64,000 nucleotides of DNA from assembly GCA_004352715.1 (NCBI GenBank), contig SCFE01000009.1, positions 2,774,786-2,838,785 on the forward strand, in the 5' to 3' direction. This stretch comes from Hofstenia miamia. Its lineage: Eukaryota; Xenacoelomorpha; Acoela. The position numbers and the translations under genes were made by a program. Below the pieces are notes generated by a model. It made no database searches and was not told the DNA's origin. It saw only the letters and a list, made by a program, of their open reading frames with translations. Of this stretch, positions 1-11,159 are shown piece after piece (within the stretch, counting starts at the first letter, position 1; each line of letters starts with the position of its first letter).

Positions 1-273
1 CAAGACTTATGACGTGGAGTATAGTTGTGGAGAAGTACTTACCACAACAACTCTATCACCAGATTTAACACTATAAATACAAATATTGTATATCGGCTTT
101 GTCTTTTAACACTAGAAAGTCTGACGATTCTATATCTTATATTCATGCAGTTGTCAGAATTGACCCATTCAAGTAAAATTAACGGAAACAAAGCAAATGA
201 AAAAAGTGTCAGAAGAACAAAATAAGCTGTTTTTCTATTTAAATTCTCATTACATGAGGCATTACAAATGCTC

Positions 274-908
274 TTACGATGTGCAAAGTGGTTTAATTTG
301 ACCGCTCGGACTTTCTAGTGTTAAATGCGGATTATTATGAAACATTTCTTCTATAGAATTGGTAGAATTAATGAGGTCAAAACTTTTTGGGATATATGAA
401 AATGAAATTGTGCGCTATAATTTAGTAGAAACCTTAGCGGAATATCCCATCTTTGATGATTCTTCAACTATAGATTTAGCAGATCCATTGTCAAGAATAT
501 TGAGAATTGCATGTCCTGTTTTCATAGCACATACAGAATTTATCGTAGTTGCAGGATCCAGTAGGACAGACGAAAGTTTGTCCTGAAGGGCAGACTCAGT
601 TTCTTTATTAACTTGATCTTTTAATTCTGATTTTAATATGATTGCATTTGTTTTAATAACAGGTTTTTTTCCAACTTGTGCATAGCTTGTTGATTCCTTA
701 GCAACATTATTAATGGGAACAGTTTGGGTTGTTGAAAATAATTCTTTAAAAATAACATTTTTTACATTACTGAGGAGTAAATGAACTTTTCAAATTGTTC
801 TCTTTTAATAACAGAAAGTTTATTGAAGCTTTCAGTAATAATTGAATAAATACCATCAAGAGGTTCTAAAATACTTTTCTCTGCAGTAGTGTCAAGGGAT
901 TTCTCCAT
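274..908 (-). pseudogene. LINE ORF1-like (gag-like) remnant
   Basis: Read on the minus strand, an ATG at 908 opens 48 codons (MEKSLDTTAEK...) to a stop at 762. After a frame change the reading continues to a TAG at 415 and, past that stop, to a TAA at 274. The middle part contains SYAQVGKKPVIK, then a stretch of the style NSVCAMKTGHAILNI...SAKSIVEESSKMGYSAK. This resembles the RNA-binding ORF1 protein of invertebrate non-LTR retrotransposons, where a short recognition fold with 'SAK/KMG' segments is usual. It has at least one frameshift and one internal stop, so it is dead. Assignment to ORF1 is from family style only; no clade is proposed. Confidence 0.45.
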
Positions 909-1532
909 TGTAAATTATCCAAATATTTGAAAGATAAATATAACACAATATTGTAATTAACAATGTTGAAAATAATAATTGCAGAGAGAAACTAGCAGCT
1001 AAAAAATTTCCAACCATTCAGTTCCATGGAAACACACAGTGCCTTACAGGCGAGCTGGCTTTGGATTGTGGAGGAGATGGATGAAAAATGGTGTCCACAG
1101 AGAACGACCACAAAAACGTGTGAGGAGAAGCCTCCAGTAGTAACAGTAAGGGAACAGTAAAAGCAGGATAAATCATAATCAGTCAGTAAAAGTATGGGAT
1201 AAACAAGAAAATAGATTTCCAAGAACAACCAAGAAAATCCAAAACCTGAGAAAGTGGGTAAAACTACCAAAATAACAGTTCATTGATACTTGAGAATCGA
1301 GCCTCTGTGACTGACATCAATGGTTCTACTCAACCACCAAGAATCATGGCACTATTATATAGGTTAACTTGAAGTAGCAGCATCATGGTAAACCTCAGAG
1401 AGGGCATCTGTCATTCCAATTAAACAAAGCACATAAAGACACTATAAAAGGAACCACAACGGATAGAAACTTGTTAAAATCACCAGCTAAAAAGAACACA
1501 GTTCAACTGACAATAAAGACCAGCAACCAGGG

Positions 1533-3188
1533 CAGAGATGGAATCGGATACGGATCCGAAACTTCAATATCCAAATCCGATAGAATCCAATCCAAATTTT
1601 TGAACAAAATTTAGTTTCGATCCAAATATAAATAAGTATTCTAACACTAAATAAATGTGAACTTTTCAAATGCGAATAGAAAATTTTAATTGCTTCAACA
1701 CTGTCTTAATTATATTGGAATCATTAAATTTGGGCGATGTTTGCAGCAACTAAGTTATTCCATTTGCTTCTCTGTGTTTCTTCTGCTTTTCCATTTTCAA
1801 GTTCATACATACAAATGTTTTTGGTTGCTTTACAATTTTATCTTTATGTGATGGCTAACATGAATCATATCCTCAGATTTGACACATTCGTCATCAATTT
1901 TATGAGTTGTCGGAAAAATTAACACTTAACCTGTTGTATGAACAATGAAATTCATCTACAGATTGAGATTATTAACTAACTTAAAGTGGCATTCAATGTA
2001 AAAATGTGCATAATATATAAATTCATTAGAAATAAACCATGGAGTACCACAAGGATCAGTACTGGGTCCATTACTATTTAAGTTATATGTAAATGATATG
2101 GATCAGCACATTAATAGTAATCATGTACAATTTGCAGATGATACTCTTATTTATTGTAATGATATTTTAAATTTACAGGAAAATGTTGAAAAATTGCAAT
2201 CATTCTTTAATAATAATTTGTTAAAACTAAATATTGAAAAAACTATATTTATGGTAATTAAGAATAGAAGAAATGAATCAACATTAGAAAGTATTAAGAT
2301 ATGTAACAACATCATTCAGGAATCACCAAAAATGAAATATTTGGGAGTTGTAATTGATAATAATTGAATTTTGAAGACGAGGCAAACAACATCATAAAGA
2401 AAATGGCGTATGGTATAAGATCAATTCAAAAAATTGGAAAGTTTATACCAATAGAATGGAAGGTAATACTCTTTCGATCACTTGTTTTATCCCATTTCTT
2501 GTACTCATCTTGTTTATTAACGAACTTAAATAAAAAGGCAAAATCGAAATTAGAGAAAGTATTTAAATGGGGAATAAACATAATTAGCAACAAAAATAAA
2601 AAAGAAATAATATGTAAATATCATCTAAGATCATTAGAAGCTCTTCAAAATATTAGATGTTTATCGATATTTTGGAAAAGAAAATCGAACATTTCTAATC
2701 ATTTAAATCAAAGAACAATTACATTTGGTAAAACTAAGTATAATAGAAAAGTAATGAAGAACGGATTCCTAAATTATTCAATATCACTATGGAACAAACT
2801 GGATTACAGTACAAGAAGTGAAAAAAATTTTACAATATTTAAGAAGAAGTTGAAAAACATGATTACACAACAAAATATCAATTATCTGACTAATTATAGA
2901 ATAAGATGTGCAACTCAAAAACTATAAGTAAAAATATTTTTTAAATTATATGTAATTTGTAAACGTAACCAAGAAACAAACATTTACTGACATAACTAAG
3001 CTCATATGAAGAAAGTTGCATTATTTATGTTCTTAATAAGTTTGTAAACTTAATACATGTATATGTACATGAGAACTTAACTATATGTTGTTGTTATTGT
3101 TATTATTATTGTTAAAATTTTCTCAAAATATAGATCCGATCCGTATAGGATCTAAACCGATCCGAGATCCGATCCAATTCCATCTCTG
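1533..3188. mobile_element. hAT-type element with inverted ends and 8-bp target duplication
   Basis: The left end reads CAGAGATGGAATCGGAT and the right end, reverse-complemented, reads CAGAGATGGAATTGGAT. Both continue into GGATC/CGGAT-rich subterminal sequence. The flanks are AACCAGGG (1525-1532) and AACCAGAG (3189-3196), an 8-bp target site duplication with one mismatch. CAG-starting termini with 8-bp duplications are the hAT signature. The interior has no hAT transposase; instead it holds a LINE reverse-transcriptase fragment in plus orientation. This is therefore either a non-autonomous hAT that a LINE jumped into, or a hAT that captured LINE sequence. Confidence 0.7.
2035..2927 (+). pseudogene. 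5'-truncated non-LTR retrotransposon reverse transcriptase
   Basis: Translation starts abruptly with HGVPQGSVLGPLLF (RT motif B), followed by QFADDTLIY (the FADD catalytic motif C) and MKYLGVVID, all in one frame to a stop at 2365-2367. A shift in frame at that point continues the thumb and C-terminal region (NFEDEANNIIKK ... WKVILFRSLVLSHFLYSS ... LWNKLDYSTR) to a stop at 2925-2927. The upstream catalytic aspartate (motif A) is missing, as is usual for 5'-truncated LINEs. A (TTG/TTA)-rich tail follows near 3087-3115, like LINE 3' ends. It lies wholly inside the hAT-like element. The family is CR1/jockey-like in style; the exact clade is not determined. Confidence 0.8.
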
Positions 3189-3428
3189 AACCAGAGACAA
3201 CAGTAACTTCTATGAGTTCAAGATAACGTCAGGGTCAGATTAATTAGGGGTAGATCATAGATCCAGAATTCTGACTTCATAAAAACGTTACTCCATAGCA
3301 ATAGATACAAAAGATCTCTGATTCGATCAGAACCAACGATCATTAATTGAACATAAGTAAGCTTTTTTTAGGTCAAAATTCCATACGGCATCACACCGAA
3401 GATCCATCACGAGCTTAGTGATTCCTAC

Positions 3429-3471
3429 CCAGAGTAAATGGTGCTGCCCAATGTGTCTCGCTTTCTATTAT
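3429..3471 (-). CDS. Candidate small exon, unknown membrane protein gene
   Basis: A 43-nt minus-strand segment lies between an acceptor (GAGCTAG) and a donor (GTAGGA). Read in phase 0 it gives IIESETHWAAPFTL plus one base. It is richer in G+C than its surroundings, and its phase fits the exon at 3880-3965, which ends in phase 0. The support is weak: a short open segment with splice-like borders and no recognised domain. Confidence 0.2.
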
Positions 3472-3879
3472 CTAGCTCAATAAAGTTTATTATCTTAGAC
3501 TTACATTTAGATAATAAATAATACAGATAGCATGTAGTTAGCATGCATTCGTGCAGGCCAACCATCATGATTTAACCACAATGTAAAATGTTGTGTGCTT
3601 CGTTCGAACGAAAAAGGAAAAGGAAGTTTTATAAACTAGCCGTACACCTATACTTAACTTAGTGCGACCAAAATTCAGGGTGACTGAATCAAGAAGTTAT
3701 TAGTCATGACTCGTTTCAACAAGATTCCCAAATTATTGTCGGATCCTATCTAATTACTATCATGCAGATAAAAATACTTAAAACTGCAAATAACACTAAA
3801 ACAAAGCTAAACCAAATTAATTCTTTCAAACTTATTACAGGTTGCCCTAAGTTTATATACAAAATAACATGATTATTAC

Positions 3880-3965
3880 CTGCAATTGGTTTACACGTAA
3901 TTTCCTCATTAATTTCAAAGTATACTTTAAGCAACGTGAATTTGAATCGAAGGGACAATCAAATA
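3880..3965 (-). CDS. Candidate internal exon, unknown membrane protein gene
   Basis: An 86-nt minus-strand segment follows acceptor GTGCAG and ends at donor CAG|GTAATA. In the only protein-like frame it reads FDCPFDSNSRCLKYTLKLMR followed by KLRVNQLQ, with two cysteines and a basic helix-like stretch. The alternative frame continues as an unlikely hydrophobic ORF past the donor. The upstream partner may be the exon at 4123-4343, but the phases agree only with a non-consensus donor (AC|GTCC), so the join is uncertain. No family was recognised. Confidence 0.3.
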
Positions 3966-4068
3966 CTGCACTATTTCAAATTATTATTCTCGAAATTAGA
4001 AAAGTTACAAATTAAATCAAAGTAATTCAAAATAAATCAAATAACACTAAAAATAAATAATAAATGTA

Positions 4069-4072
4069 TACA

Positions 4073-4107
<35 letters not shown>
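4069..4107. repeat. (TA)n microsatellite
   Basis: Alternating TA run with a few interruptions, next to the donor side of the candidate exon at 4123-4343. Confidence 0.95.
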
Positions 4108-4110
<3 letters not shown>

Positions 4111-4122
4111 CTGATAGTTTAC

Positions 4123-4343
4123 ATTGGACGTCCTTTCGCGAAGTGAGTTTATAATTGCAATATCCTTGTTGATTTGGTTTGAGACATCACGGATAGAAGG
4201 AAGATTTGCTGGACATTGTGTAAAGACACATTCAGACAGAAATTCAACTACGAGTAATAATGCACATATTATTATCAAGAAAAACGGATATAAGCCGAAA
4301 AAATATAATTTTTCAAGAACTTTTTGTGTTTGTAGCGAACCAT
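4123..4343 (-). CDS. Candidate first exon of a type II membrane or secreted protein
   Basis: On the minus strand an ATG at 4343 opens with a basic segment (MVRYKHKKFLK). In the neighbouring frame, after a run of five A, a strong hydrophobic segment follows (YPFFLIIICALLLVVEFL), then ECVFTQCPANLPSIRD and a helical stretch, ending at donor AAT|GTAAAC. Basic tail plus signal anchor plus cysteine-containing stem is the layout of Golgi type II enzymes, but no catalytic domain is visible, so this is only a shape argument. A 1-nt indel in the A-run would be needed to join the two frames; it may be a sequence error or true decay. Confidence 0.3.
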
Positions 4344-5163
4344 ATTAAAAGCAATCTTCAGCACCAAAAAATCAAGAAAGTGAAATGCCGCCCTTGCCAC
4401 GAAATTTGTGAATTAAAAATTCTCAATATCATCATTTGGAATCTTCACCGTTTTTATGACTTGTAGAATAACTTGTCTAATTTTTGATAAGTTCTCTCAG
4501 TATGAATTCTTCCTTCGACAGATTTTTTGTATATCAACACCACTAATGTTTACTATTAATAGCATTTATTTATCCGCCAACTGAACATCATTATAAAACA
4601 TTGCGTTGCCAGTAGCAGTTCACTATGCCATTTAGATATGAAAGTTGGGAATGGGTATAATTCTAGCCTATATTAGAGGCTGAATCAGTTAGTAGTAGTA
4701 AACCAGACAAGCTAATATTGTGTCATGTGCACAACACGCAGCCCTGGTTGAAAGTGTTAATGAGCCTGCTATTGCAAAGGGGGCTCGGTATTGCTAATCA
4801 AAAGCTGTGGAACATGGGCATTAGTTAACTAATGCTTGTGGCCAACAAGAAACATAGTTTCTTAATGACTGCATATGGTTAGGTGACTCATGTAGTTATT
4901 ATATTTAAGTCCATGTACATAAAACTTATTTCTCATTGTAATGTGAATTGAGCTGAGATTTTAATTATATAAAATAGAAGTTTTGCTCTTAAATTAATAG
5001 TTCTACTCACAGTATTTTTTAGATTTATCAAATTGATAAGTAGCGTCATTTTAGTTTATGCGTCAGAGAGTTTACTTGCACTGAAAATTCAAGGATCGAC
5101 GATTTTTGTGAAAGAAAATTAATTTTTCCAAACGTAGCCTGATATGGTTGAACCGCTATCACG

Positions 5164-5415
5164 ATGAAAACGTATCCAAATGTATTTGCGTGGCACTGCT
5201 TGAATCACAGATTAGAGTTGGCATTTGGTGATAATGTTAATGACATTGTTGCAATTAATCAAGTTCCCCAATTCATAGGTAAACTTTATTCAGTATACAG
5301 TGGTTCAGCTAAGAATATGCGACAGCTAGCTGACTGTGCTAAGTCCTTAGATGTGCAGCTTTTGAAGATTGGGCGTGTCCTTAGCACCCGTTATATATTG
5401 CTTAATTGTAATTAA
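5164..5415 (+). pseudogene. hAT transposase fragment
   Basis: The 83-residue reading frame contains WHCLNHRLELAF, then KLYSVYSGSAKNMRQL and GRVLSTRY. The 'HCxNHRLELA' and 'R(V/W)LSTRW' signatures are characteristic of hAT-family transposases of the KIAA1586/ZMYM-like type, from the region leading into the second catalytic aspartate. The final W of the STRW motif is Y here and a stop follows nine residues later. The rest of the enzyme is absent on this strand. A related dimerisation region lies downstream in the opposite orientation. Confidence 0.7.
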
Positions 5416-5644
5416 GGCAACCAGAAATATGACTTTAAAAAAAGTATAACCTTATTTTTATGACAAAATATGACGGAATTTAGTTAAATATGCCCTAAAA
5501 TAATTCTATTCAGTTTTCAAAAGGATCCATTTAAACAATATGAAATGTTTTTTTATTACTGAGAACGAGATATAAAAAAAGACAAAAAACTTCAAAATAA
5601 CTACTTCACTAAATTATAATAACAGCACATAAATCTCCATATAT

Positions 5645-5990
5645 TTTTATTGTTAAGATCTCTTTCATAGGCTAAGAGTTTTCTCAACATAGAAATACAT
5701 CTTTCAACTGCAACTGATGTTGCAAGTTTTCGTAACTTGGCATACAATTCCGATTAAATGTCCATCTCCTTTCCTTCCATTATAGCAGTGAAACCGGTAT
5801 TTTCTAATCGTGACTTCATATAGGTGATTACTTTACAGGTATCATTTCCAAAATAAATTTCACATCCATCAAACAACTTTGATTTTTTATGATGGCAGCT
5901 TTAATTGACGCAAGTGATTGTCAACCCTCATATATTTTGCTTGAATACGCAAGGCACAGTTCTGCAAAGACTGTCAATTACAAAATCCAT
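5645..5990 (-). pseudogene. hAT transposase C-terminal (dimerisation) remnant
   Basis: Reading the minus strand, the segment at about 5757-5645 gives KLRKLATSVAVERCISMLRK followed by LLAYERDLNNKN. This matches the hAT C-terminal dimerisation domain, whose core is 'TS.AVER.FSML+.LL...R..L'. Upstream sequence (up to about 5990) can be read only with several stops and frame changes (FDGCEIYFGNDTCKVITYMK). The orientation is opposite to the fragment at 5164-5415, so the two pieces come from an inversion or from two insertions. Confidence 0.65.
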
Positions 5991-6424
5991 GAAAAAAGAT
6001 GCATATAGTTCCTTTAATATTTTTCAGATGCTAGCATACATGGCCAGTACTAGAAACTTTTCGACCATTGGGTAAGGTCGGGTCAACAATTAGTTTAACT
6101 GTTTAACTAATAGTAATTAACCCCTCGAGAGCTATGCTAGGAAGTAAATTAATTGAAATTGAATGAATATATATAGTTTAGGTCAAATGATATAAAGCAG
6201 ACACAATCCAGCATTAATGTTTTTCATAAATTTTTGTCAAAGTATTTCAAAATATTACTTTTATGACATCTCAACCACAAATATTACCATATTTTTTCAA
6301 AAACTTTTTATGATTTTATGACTTCCTATTTTACTGCACGCAAGGTTTGAAAGCCATCTAATTCTAAGCAGCCTGCAAAATATACCAACACAAAATAAAT
6401 GCCTTTTATAACTATTGGCACCTT

Positions 6425-6876
6425 CAACTGGACGGAGCCCCATGCCATACTGACTCGTTTCTTGACCAGCTTTTTCGAGTTCTATGGGTTGGCGAACATG
6501 GTCCAACTCCATGGCCACCGAGGAGTCCAAACTTGACTTCCTGTGACAACGCCCTATGGGGAATAGTCAAACGAAGAATACGCCAACAACAACCCCAGTC
6601 AATTGACGATATCAAAAGGGCTGCCATCATTGCATTTAATATAATTGACAATGAACTACTTCACAAAATCCACAATTGATCCTTTTGTTAATTGCTGTTG
6701 TGCATTGATATTGGAGGTCTTCAGGTAGATCCTTATGAAAAGAAGTGTTCTTTTGTTTTAGCTTTATGAATAATAATATTATTCTTGTATAATAATTGTA
6801 TGAATAAATAATGTTGATTAAAATTCTACTTTTTCATTCTCAACTAGATCGACAGTGACTTCCAGGCCACCCTGTA
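6425..6876 (+). pseudogene. DDE (IS630/Tc1/mariner superfamily) transposase 3' end and terminus
   Basis: From 6425 to the TGA at 6677-6679 the frame reads QLDGAPCHTDSF ... WPPRSPNLTSCDNALWGIVK ... SIDDIK. The 'Q.DGAP.H' motif contains the second catalytic aspartate and 'WPPRSP(D/N)LT..D..LWG' the third acidic residue, diagnostic of the DDE superfamily that includes mariner. The upstream half is missing. The sequence CCACCCTGTA at 6867-6876 looks like the right inverted terminus of this element type (CAGGGTGG... when reversed). A similar terminus occurs alone near 45,524. Confidence 0.75.
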
Positions 6877-6889
6877 TAGTATATTTTAT

Positions 6890-7920
6890 AGTCACAGTAT
6901 ATAGTTTTGTTTATAGGCTCTTCTGGTGCTATACTTAATTTATAAGAAAATGGATCACTAACTCTTTTAGGACCCCAAACCATTAAGCTACACAGGCTCA
7001 TTTATCTCAAATTTCAATGGTTTACCCCAATATTGAGAAGCAAGAAGTTATCAGGTGGGTGGCAATGCGGAAATTCTTAGAAGATATCCCCCTAAGCACC
7101 TGTCATTACAAATGATGTAAAACAGAAGGTCAAAAAGAAAGAATCACAGCACCTTATCAAATCTGATAAACATTAAATCACCACAACTGCTGAGTTTGTT
7201 TACTCTATAAGCTATTTTGGGAACCATAGTTATACAAAAACACCCCTAATGACAGTTGGTAAAAATCCCTAAGAGTCTAAGTCTGGGGACTTAAGGAAAC
7301 GCCTGATACTCTCTGATTCGTCAGGTTAAAAAGATACCAGACCTTCAGGCAATCAAGCAAAGGTGATGTAAAGTGCCAATATGATGATGCATTATTTTTT
7401 TGTCAATATATATTCATTTTTGAGGAATGTTTCTTAAATATTATTGCTGAAATTGCTTCTAAAATGAAACAGTCCAAAATAACTGGTTTTAGGCGATTTT
7501 GAAATCAGGAGTCAGAGCCATGAACATCCGTTGCAGAATATGCTTGAATGTAATTTTGAAAGTGGATTTAAAATGGATTTTTAAGTTATAAACATTTTTT
7601 TTTCAAAAGACATGAAAAATTTGAAAAATTGCCAGGACAGTTCAAGGGTAAAATAAAACATTTGTCTTTTTTTCTTAAATTTCTGCTACATTTTATAACA
7701 ATTTACATTGGAAATTATGGTGTGAAATTGAAAAAACTTACTCTAAACTATACTTAGATACAATTGATGAAAAGGTTTATCCACGTAGATTCCCTCGCAT
7801 AATTTAAAAAAAATACTTAAAATAATGCAAATGTGTTACATAAATATTTTCAACACTATAGAAATATATAAGAAAAATTGCAAAAACAATAAATTTTCTA
7901 AAAATTTCTAAAAATTACTA
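6890..7920. other. No gene seen; degenerate non-coding DNA
   Basis: No long frame, splice-bounded coding segment or known element is visible. The part at 7000-7390 is less A+T-rich and may be an old repeat. Confidence 0.4.
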
Positions 7921-7924
7921 TTAT

Positions 7925-9035
7925 ACGTTTTCACATCCTTCACATATAGCAGACTTTATATCAGAGTGCTTTAACTAAGGTGTTCGAAGACTGCAACAAT
8001 AACAGCAAGAATAATCTCATTTATCACAGTTAAATGGCTTTATACCAGAGTGCCTTAACTGATGAGATTTGAGATTACATCTTTGAGAACATGAAAAATT
8101 ACATTTGTCACATTTAAAAGGTTTTAATCAGAGTGTGTAAACTGATGTCTTTTCATGGTACTCAAAGTAGAGCATCTATAATCACATTTGTCACATTTAA
8201 AAGGCTTTAGAACAGAGTGTCTCAACTGATGTGTTTTGAGATAACCTCTTTGAGAACATGAAAAATCACATTTGTCACATTTAAAAGGTTTTATATCAGA
8301 GTGTGTAAACTGATGTCTTTTCATGTCAAACAAAGTAGAGCATCTATAATCACATTTGTCACATTTAAATGGGTATATGCCAGAGTGCTTTAACTGATGT
8401 ATTTGAAGACTTCTACGATAAAAGCTAGAATAATCGCATTTGTCACATTTAAAAGGCTTTATACTAGAGTGAATAACTTGATGTATTTTGAGATGATCTC
8501 TTCGAGAACATGAAAAATCACATTTGTTACATTTAAAAGGCTTTAGACCAGAATGACTTAAATGATGTCTTTGGAGACTGCTACGACAATAGCAAGAAAA
8601 ATCACATTCATTACATTTAAATGGCTTTATACCAGAGTGCTTTAACTGATGAGTTTTGAGATTACCTTTTCGAGAACATGAAAAATCACATTTGTCACAT
8701 TTAAAAGGCTTTAGACCAGAGTGTTTTAACTGATGAGTTTTGAGATTACTTTGTTGAGAGCATGAATAATTACATTTGTCACATTTAAAAGGTTTTAGAC
8801 CAGAGTGTGTAAACTGATGTCTTTTCATGTCACTCAATGTAGAGCGTCTATAATCACATTTGTCACATTTAAATGGATTTATACCAGAGTGCCTTAACTG
8901 ATGAGTTTTCAGATTACTTTGTCGAGAACATGAAAAATTACATTTGTCACATTTAAAAGGTTTTATATCATAGTGTGTAAACTGATGTCTTTTCATGTCA
9001 AACAAAGTTGAGCATCTATAATCACATTTGTCACA
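7925..9035 (-). CDS. C2H2 zinc-finger array protein, truncated at gap and decaying at 3' end
   Basis: The minus strand encodes eleven tandem fingers of 28 residues (84 bp) in one frame, from the N at 9036 to a stop at 8124-8126. Each has the form C-x2-C-x12-H-x3-H with linker HSG(I/L)KPFKC. Such arrays bind DNA and act in the nucleus; target and partners cannot be told. Two finger types alternate: one with CSTL(F/S)DMKRHQFTH (fingers 1, 3, 9, 11) and one with SCS..NLKTHQL+H, pointing to duplication of finger groups. The stop comes from a 1-nt deletion (GATATAAAACC to GATTAAAACC). Past it one good finger and one or two broken ones with stops can be read down to about 7925. The 5' end (start codon and any N-terminal domain) is lost at the single-N join at 9036. 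Confidence 0.85.
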
Positions 9036-9036
9036 N

Positions 9037-9078
<42 letters not shown>

Positions 9079-9080
9079 TA
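9036..9080. other. Single-N contig join followed by (TA)n
   Basis: One N at 9036 interrupts the zinc-finger reading frame and is followed directly by a TA microsatellite to 9080. The finger array probably continues in DNA that the assembly lost here. Confidence 0.9.
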
Positions 9081-9120
9081 GTAGGTGATATTATTATAAT
9101 ATTATTCTAATGTATATCGG

Positions 9121-9170
9121 GGTAACCAGGAAACCTTCGATATTAGTCTTTACCGGTTTCCCTGGTTACC
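9121..9170. repeat. Inverted repeat (hairpin) of unknown element
   Basis: GGTAACCAGGAAACC (9121-9135) pairs with GGTTTCCCTGGTTACC (9155-9170), with one extra base in the right arm and a spacer of about 19 nt. The motif TTACCGGTTT lies at the right arm and recurs at about 9224-9233. Confidence 0.7.
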
Positions 9171-9239
9171 ACAATCGGAGTTCTATTGTTTAGCTGAGAT
9201 ACTAAACATCCACTATTAGTTGTTACCGGTTTAATATAT

Positions 9240-10965
9240 ACAATCAATTAAATATAGACCTGATTGCTCCCTGAGTGCATTACAATATGATCTGAACGTA
9301 ATTGAAGACTGCACTCTATATTTTTGTACAAACAGTCAATAGTTCATTGCATAACAATGCTAGAAATTTAGAAAAAGCAGAAAAGATTAGAAGAATTGAG
9401 TGAATACTGAAGGTGAAGTTTAAGTAAATTATAAAGATTTCAATTCAAAATATTGTCCTAAATGAAGTCGAAAAACAAAAAACTTAATAAATACGCATAT
9501 GTAATCGAAATTAATTTCTTGGAAAGCAATAATATTGATGATTCAAAATTATATATTTCTATTTTAAACTCAAATAATTTATTCAGAGTATAATGTTACA
9601 GCATGCCTGAAAAGTTTTATAATTTTTACAATTAAGATTTTCCTTATTATGCTTCATTGTTTATTGCTGTATTGATATAAAGAAAACCATAAAAATGACA
9701 AGAATTCTGTAATTTCCAATAAAAATGTTGAAATGTAAAATTTAATTGATCATAAAGGGATGTGCGCGCAGACATTTTCGAGACGTACTGGTGCAGTATG
9801 CATTATCAACAATATTTTTAAATATTGAGAATACATTAATGAGAAAGCTTTTTAAAAATCAGTATTTGTAATTTTGGTGTCAACAGCCTTGATAAACTGC
9901 ATAATCATTTATGGAAATTTGTTGAATGATCCAATTTTATTTCCTATTTCCGTATGAAATAAATTTTGATAGAAATTTTGTAATGAGCTCTAAACAGGCG
10001 CATGGGAAAATTGAATTTCTTGTCGAACCTTTCATAGTAAATGCAAAATCGTGGTATATGAATCCAGAATTATAGTTGAAATCATGTCCTAAAACAAAAA
10101 TTGAAGACAAACAAAAAGCTTAACTTTTGAAAATATGGGGAAGAGGGTCGAAAGATGCATGTTGTAGGTGCAAATTAGGGTTCGTAATTCCCCGATTGCG
10201 AAACTCTAGATTTTCGAAATTTACTTCTTTTTGAAAATCGAGATCAAATTTTTTGTAAATACTTAAAATTCTCAATCAATGTATCTATTGTTTTGTTACC
10301 TGAAATTCATCTGGAAAACTCATGAGTAGCAACATTTTTATAATGATAAAGTATAGTATACCAATCTGTAAAGTCAAGCTTACTTTCTCAAACAGAGAAG
10401 AATAATTTCAGGATTGGATCAACAAAGAGGTATATGAATATATGCTAATAATGTAAAAGACATTTTTAGATTAACAGTTCATGATAGGGTAATCAAAGTT
10501 TTAAAATATGACGGAGACTGAACTTGTCAGAAGGAATTATATAATTACAATATTGTTTCCCCTAATTTTTACACTAAGTTATTTGTAATATGATAATTCA
10601 TTTTGATTATTCTGTTTACATGTTTACTAAAGGTGAGTTTGTTTTCGAGAGTTACCACCAAATAATACAGGAAGTTTCCGTTTTAATAACGGTACCATTA
10701 AGAGTAAAGTTACTATCAGCACAATTTCTCAGAACACTTTAGGTAGAACTTAAGCGGCCATATTAATTAATACATTTGTAATTTAGCAATTTTTTTCATA
10801 AAATATAGTTTATGAAAATGTCTTATCCATATAAAATAAACCTAATTTATTATATATATAACATTTAGTGATTACGTATCATCTACATATGAACATCATT
10901 TCCCTCTAATAATCTTAATGACTAATGTTAAAAATTACAAGTAATGATATTGTAATCTGATATAA
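9240..10965. other. No gene seen; A+T-rich intergenic DNA
   Basis: I find no coding segment with splice borders and no recognisable repeat family here. Confidence 0.4.
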
Positions 10966-11140
10966 ATGACCCTCTTTGAGAAGGCTAAATGGTTAACAGG
11001 ATTTACGACATTCTGTTTGGCAACGAATTATTTCATTGCTATTCCACCAATCCAAAAGCCTCTGCCGCCAAATCACAAGCCATCCTATGACAATGTGGCA
11101 GACTTACACGATCAAGTGACGTTTACAAAAATATCTGTAG
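10966..11140 (+). CDS. Candidate first exon, gene of unknown function
   Basis: An ATG at 10966 opens 58 codons with balanced codon use against an A+T-rich background. It starts MTLFEKAKWLTGF, then a hydrophobic segment (TTFCLATNYFIAI) and a proline-rich stretch (PPIQKPLPPNHKP). A donor AG|GT follows 11140, leaving phase 1. This phase matches the exon at 17016-17088. A competing donor (TCT|GTAGGT at 11134/11135) would leave phase 0. The N-terminal hydrophobic segment suggests a membrane-anchored protein. No family was recognised; the coding call rests on composition, an open frame and phase agreement. Confidence 0.4.
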
Positions 11141-11159
11141 GTTTTTATATTGTAATATA

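Noticed and set aside
359-586. Plus-strand ORF of 75 codons
   Set aside because: Shadow of the minus-strand LINE ORF1 remnant.
992-1270. Minus-strand 92-codon ORF
   Set aside because: Hydrophobic and low-complexity with no motif, splice border or family match; taken as chance.
6297-6651. Two minus-strand ORFs over 6.3-6.65 kb
   Set aside because: They are antisense to the DDE transposase frame, which has recognisable motifs.
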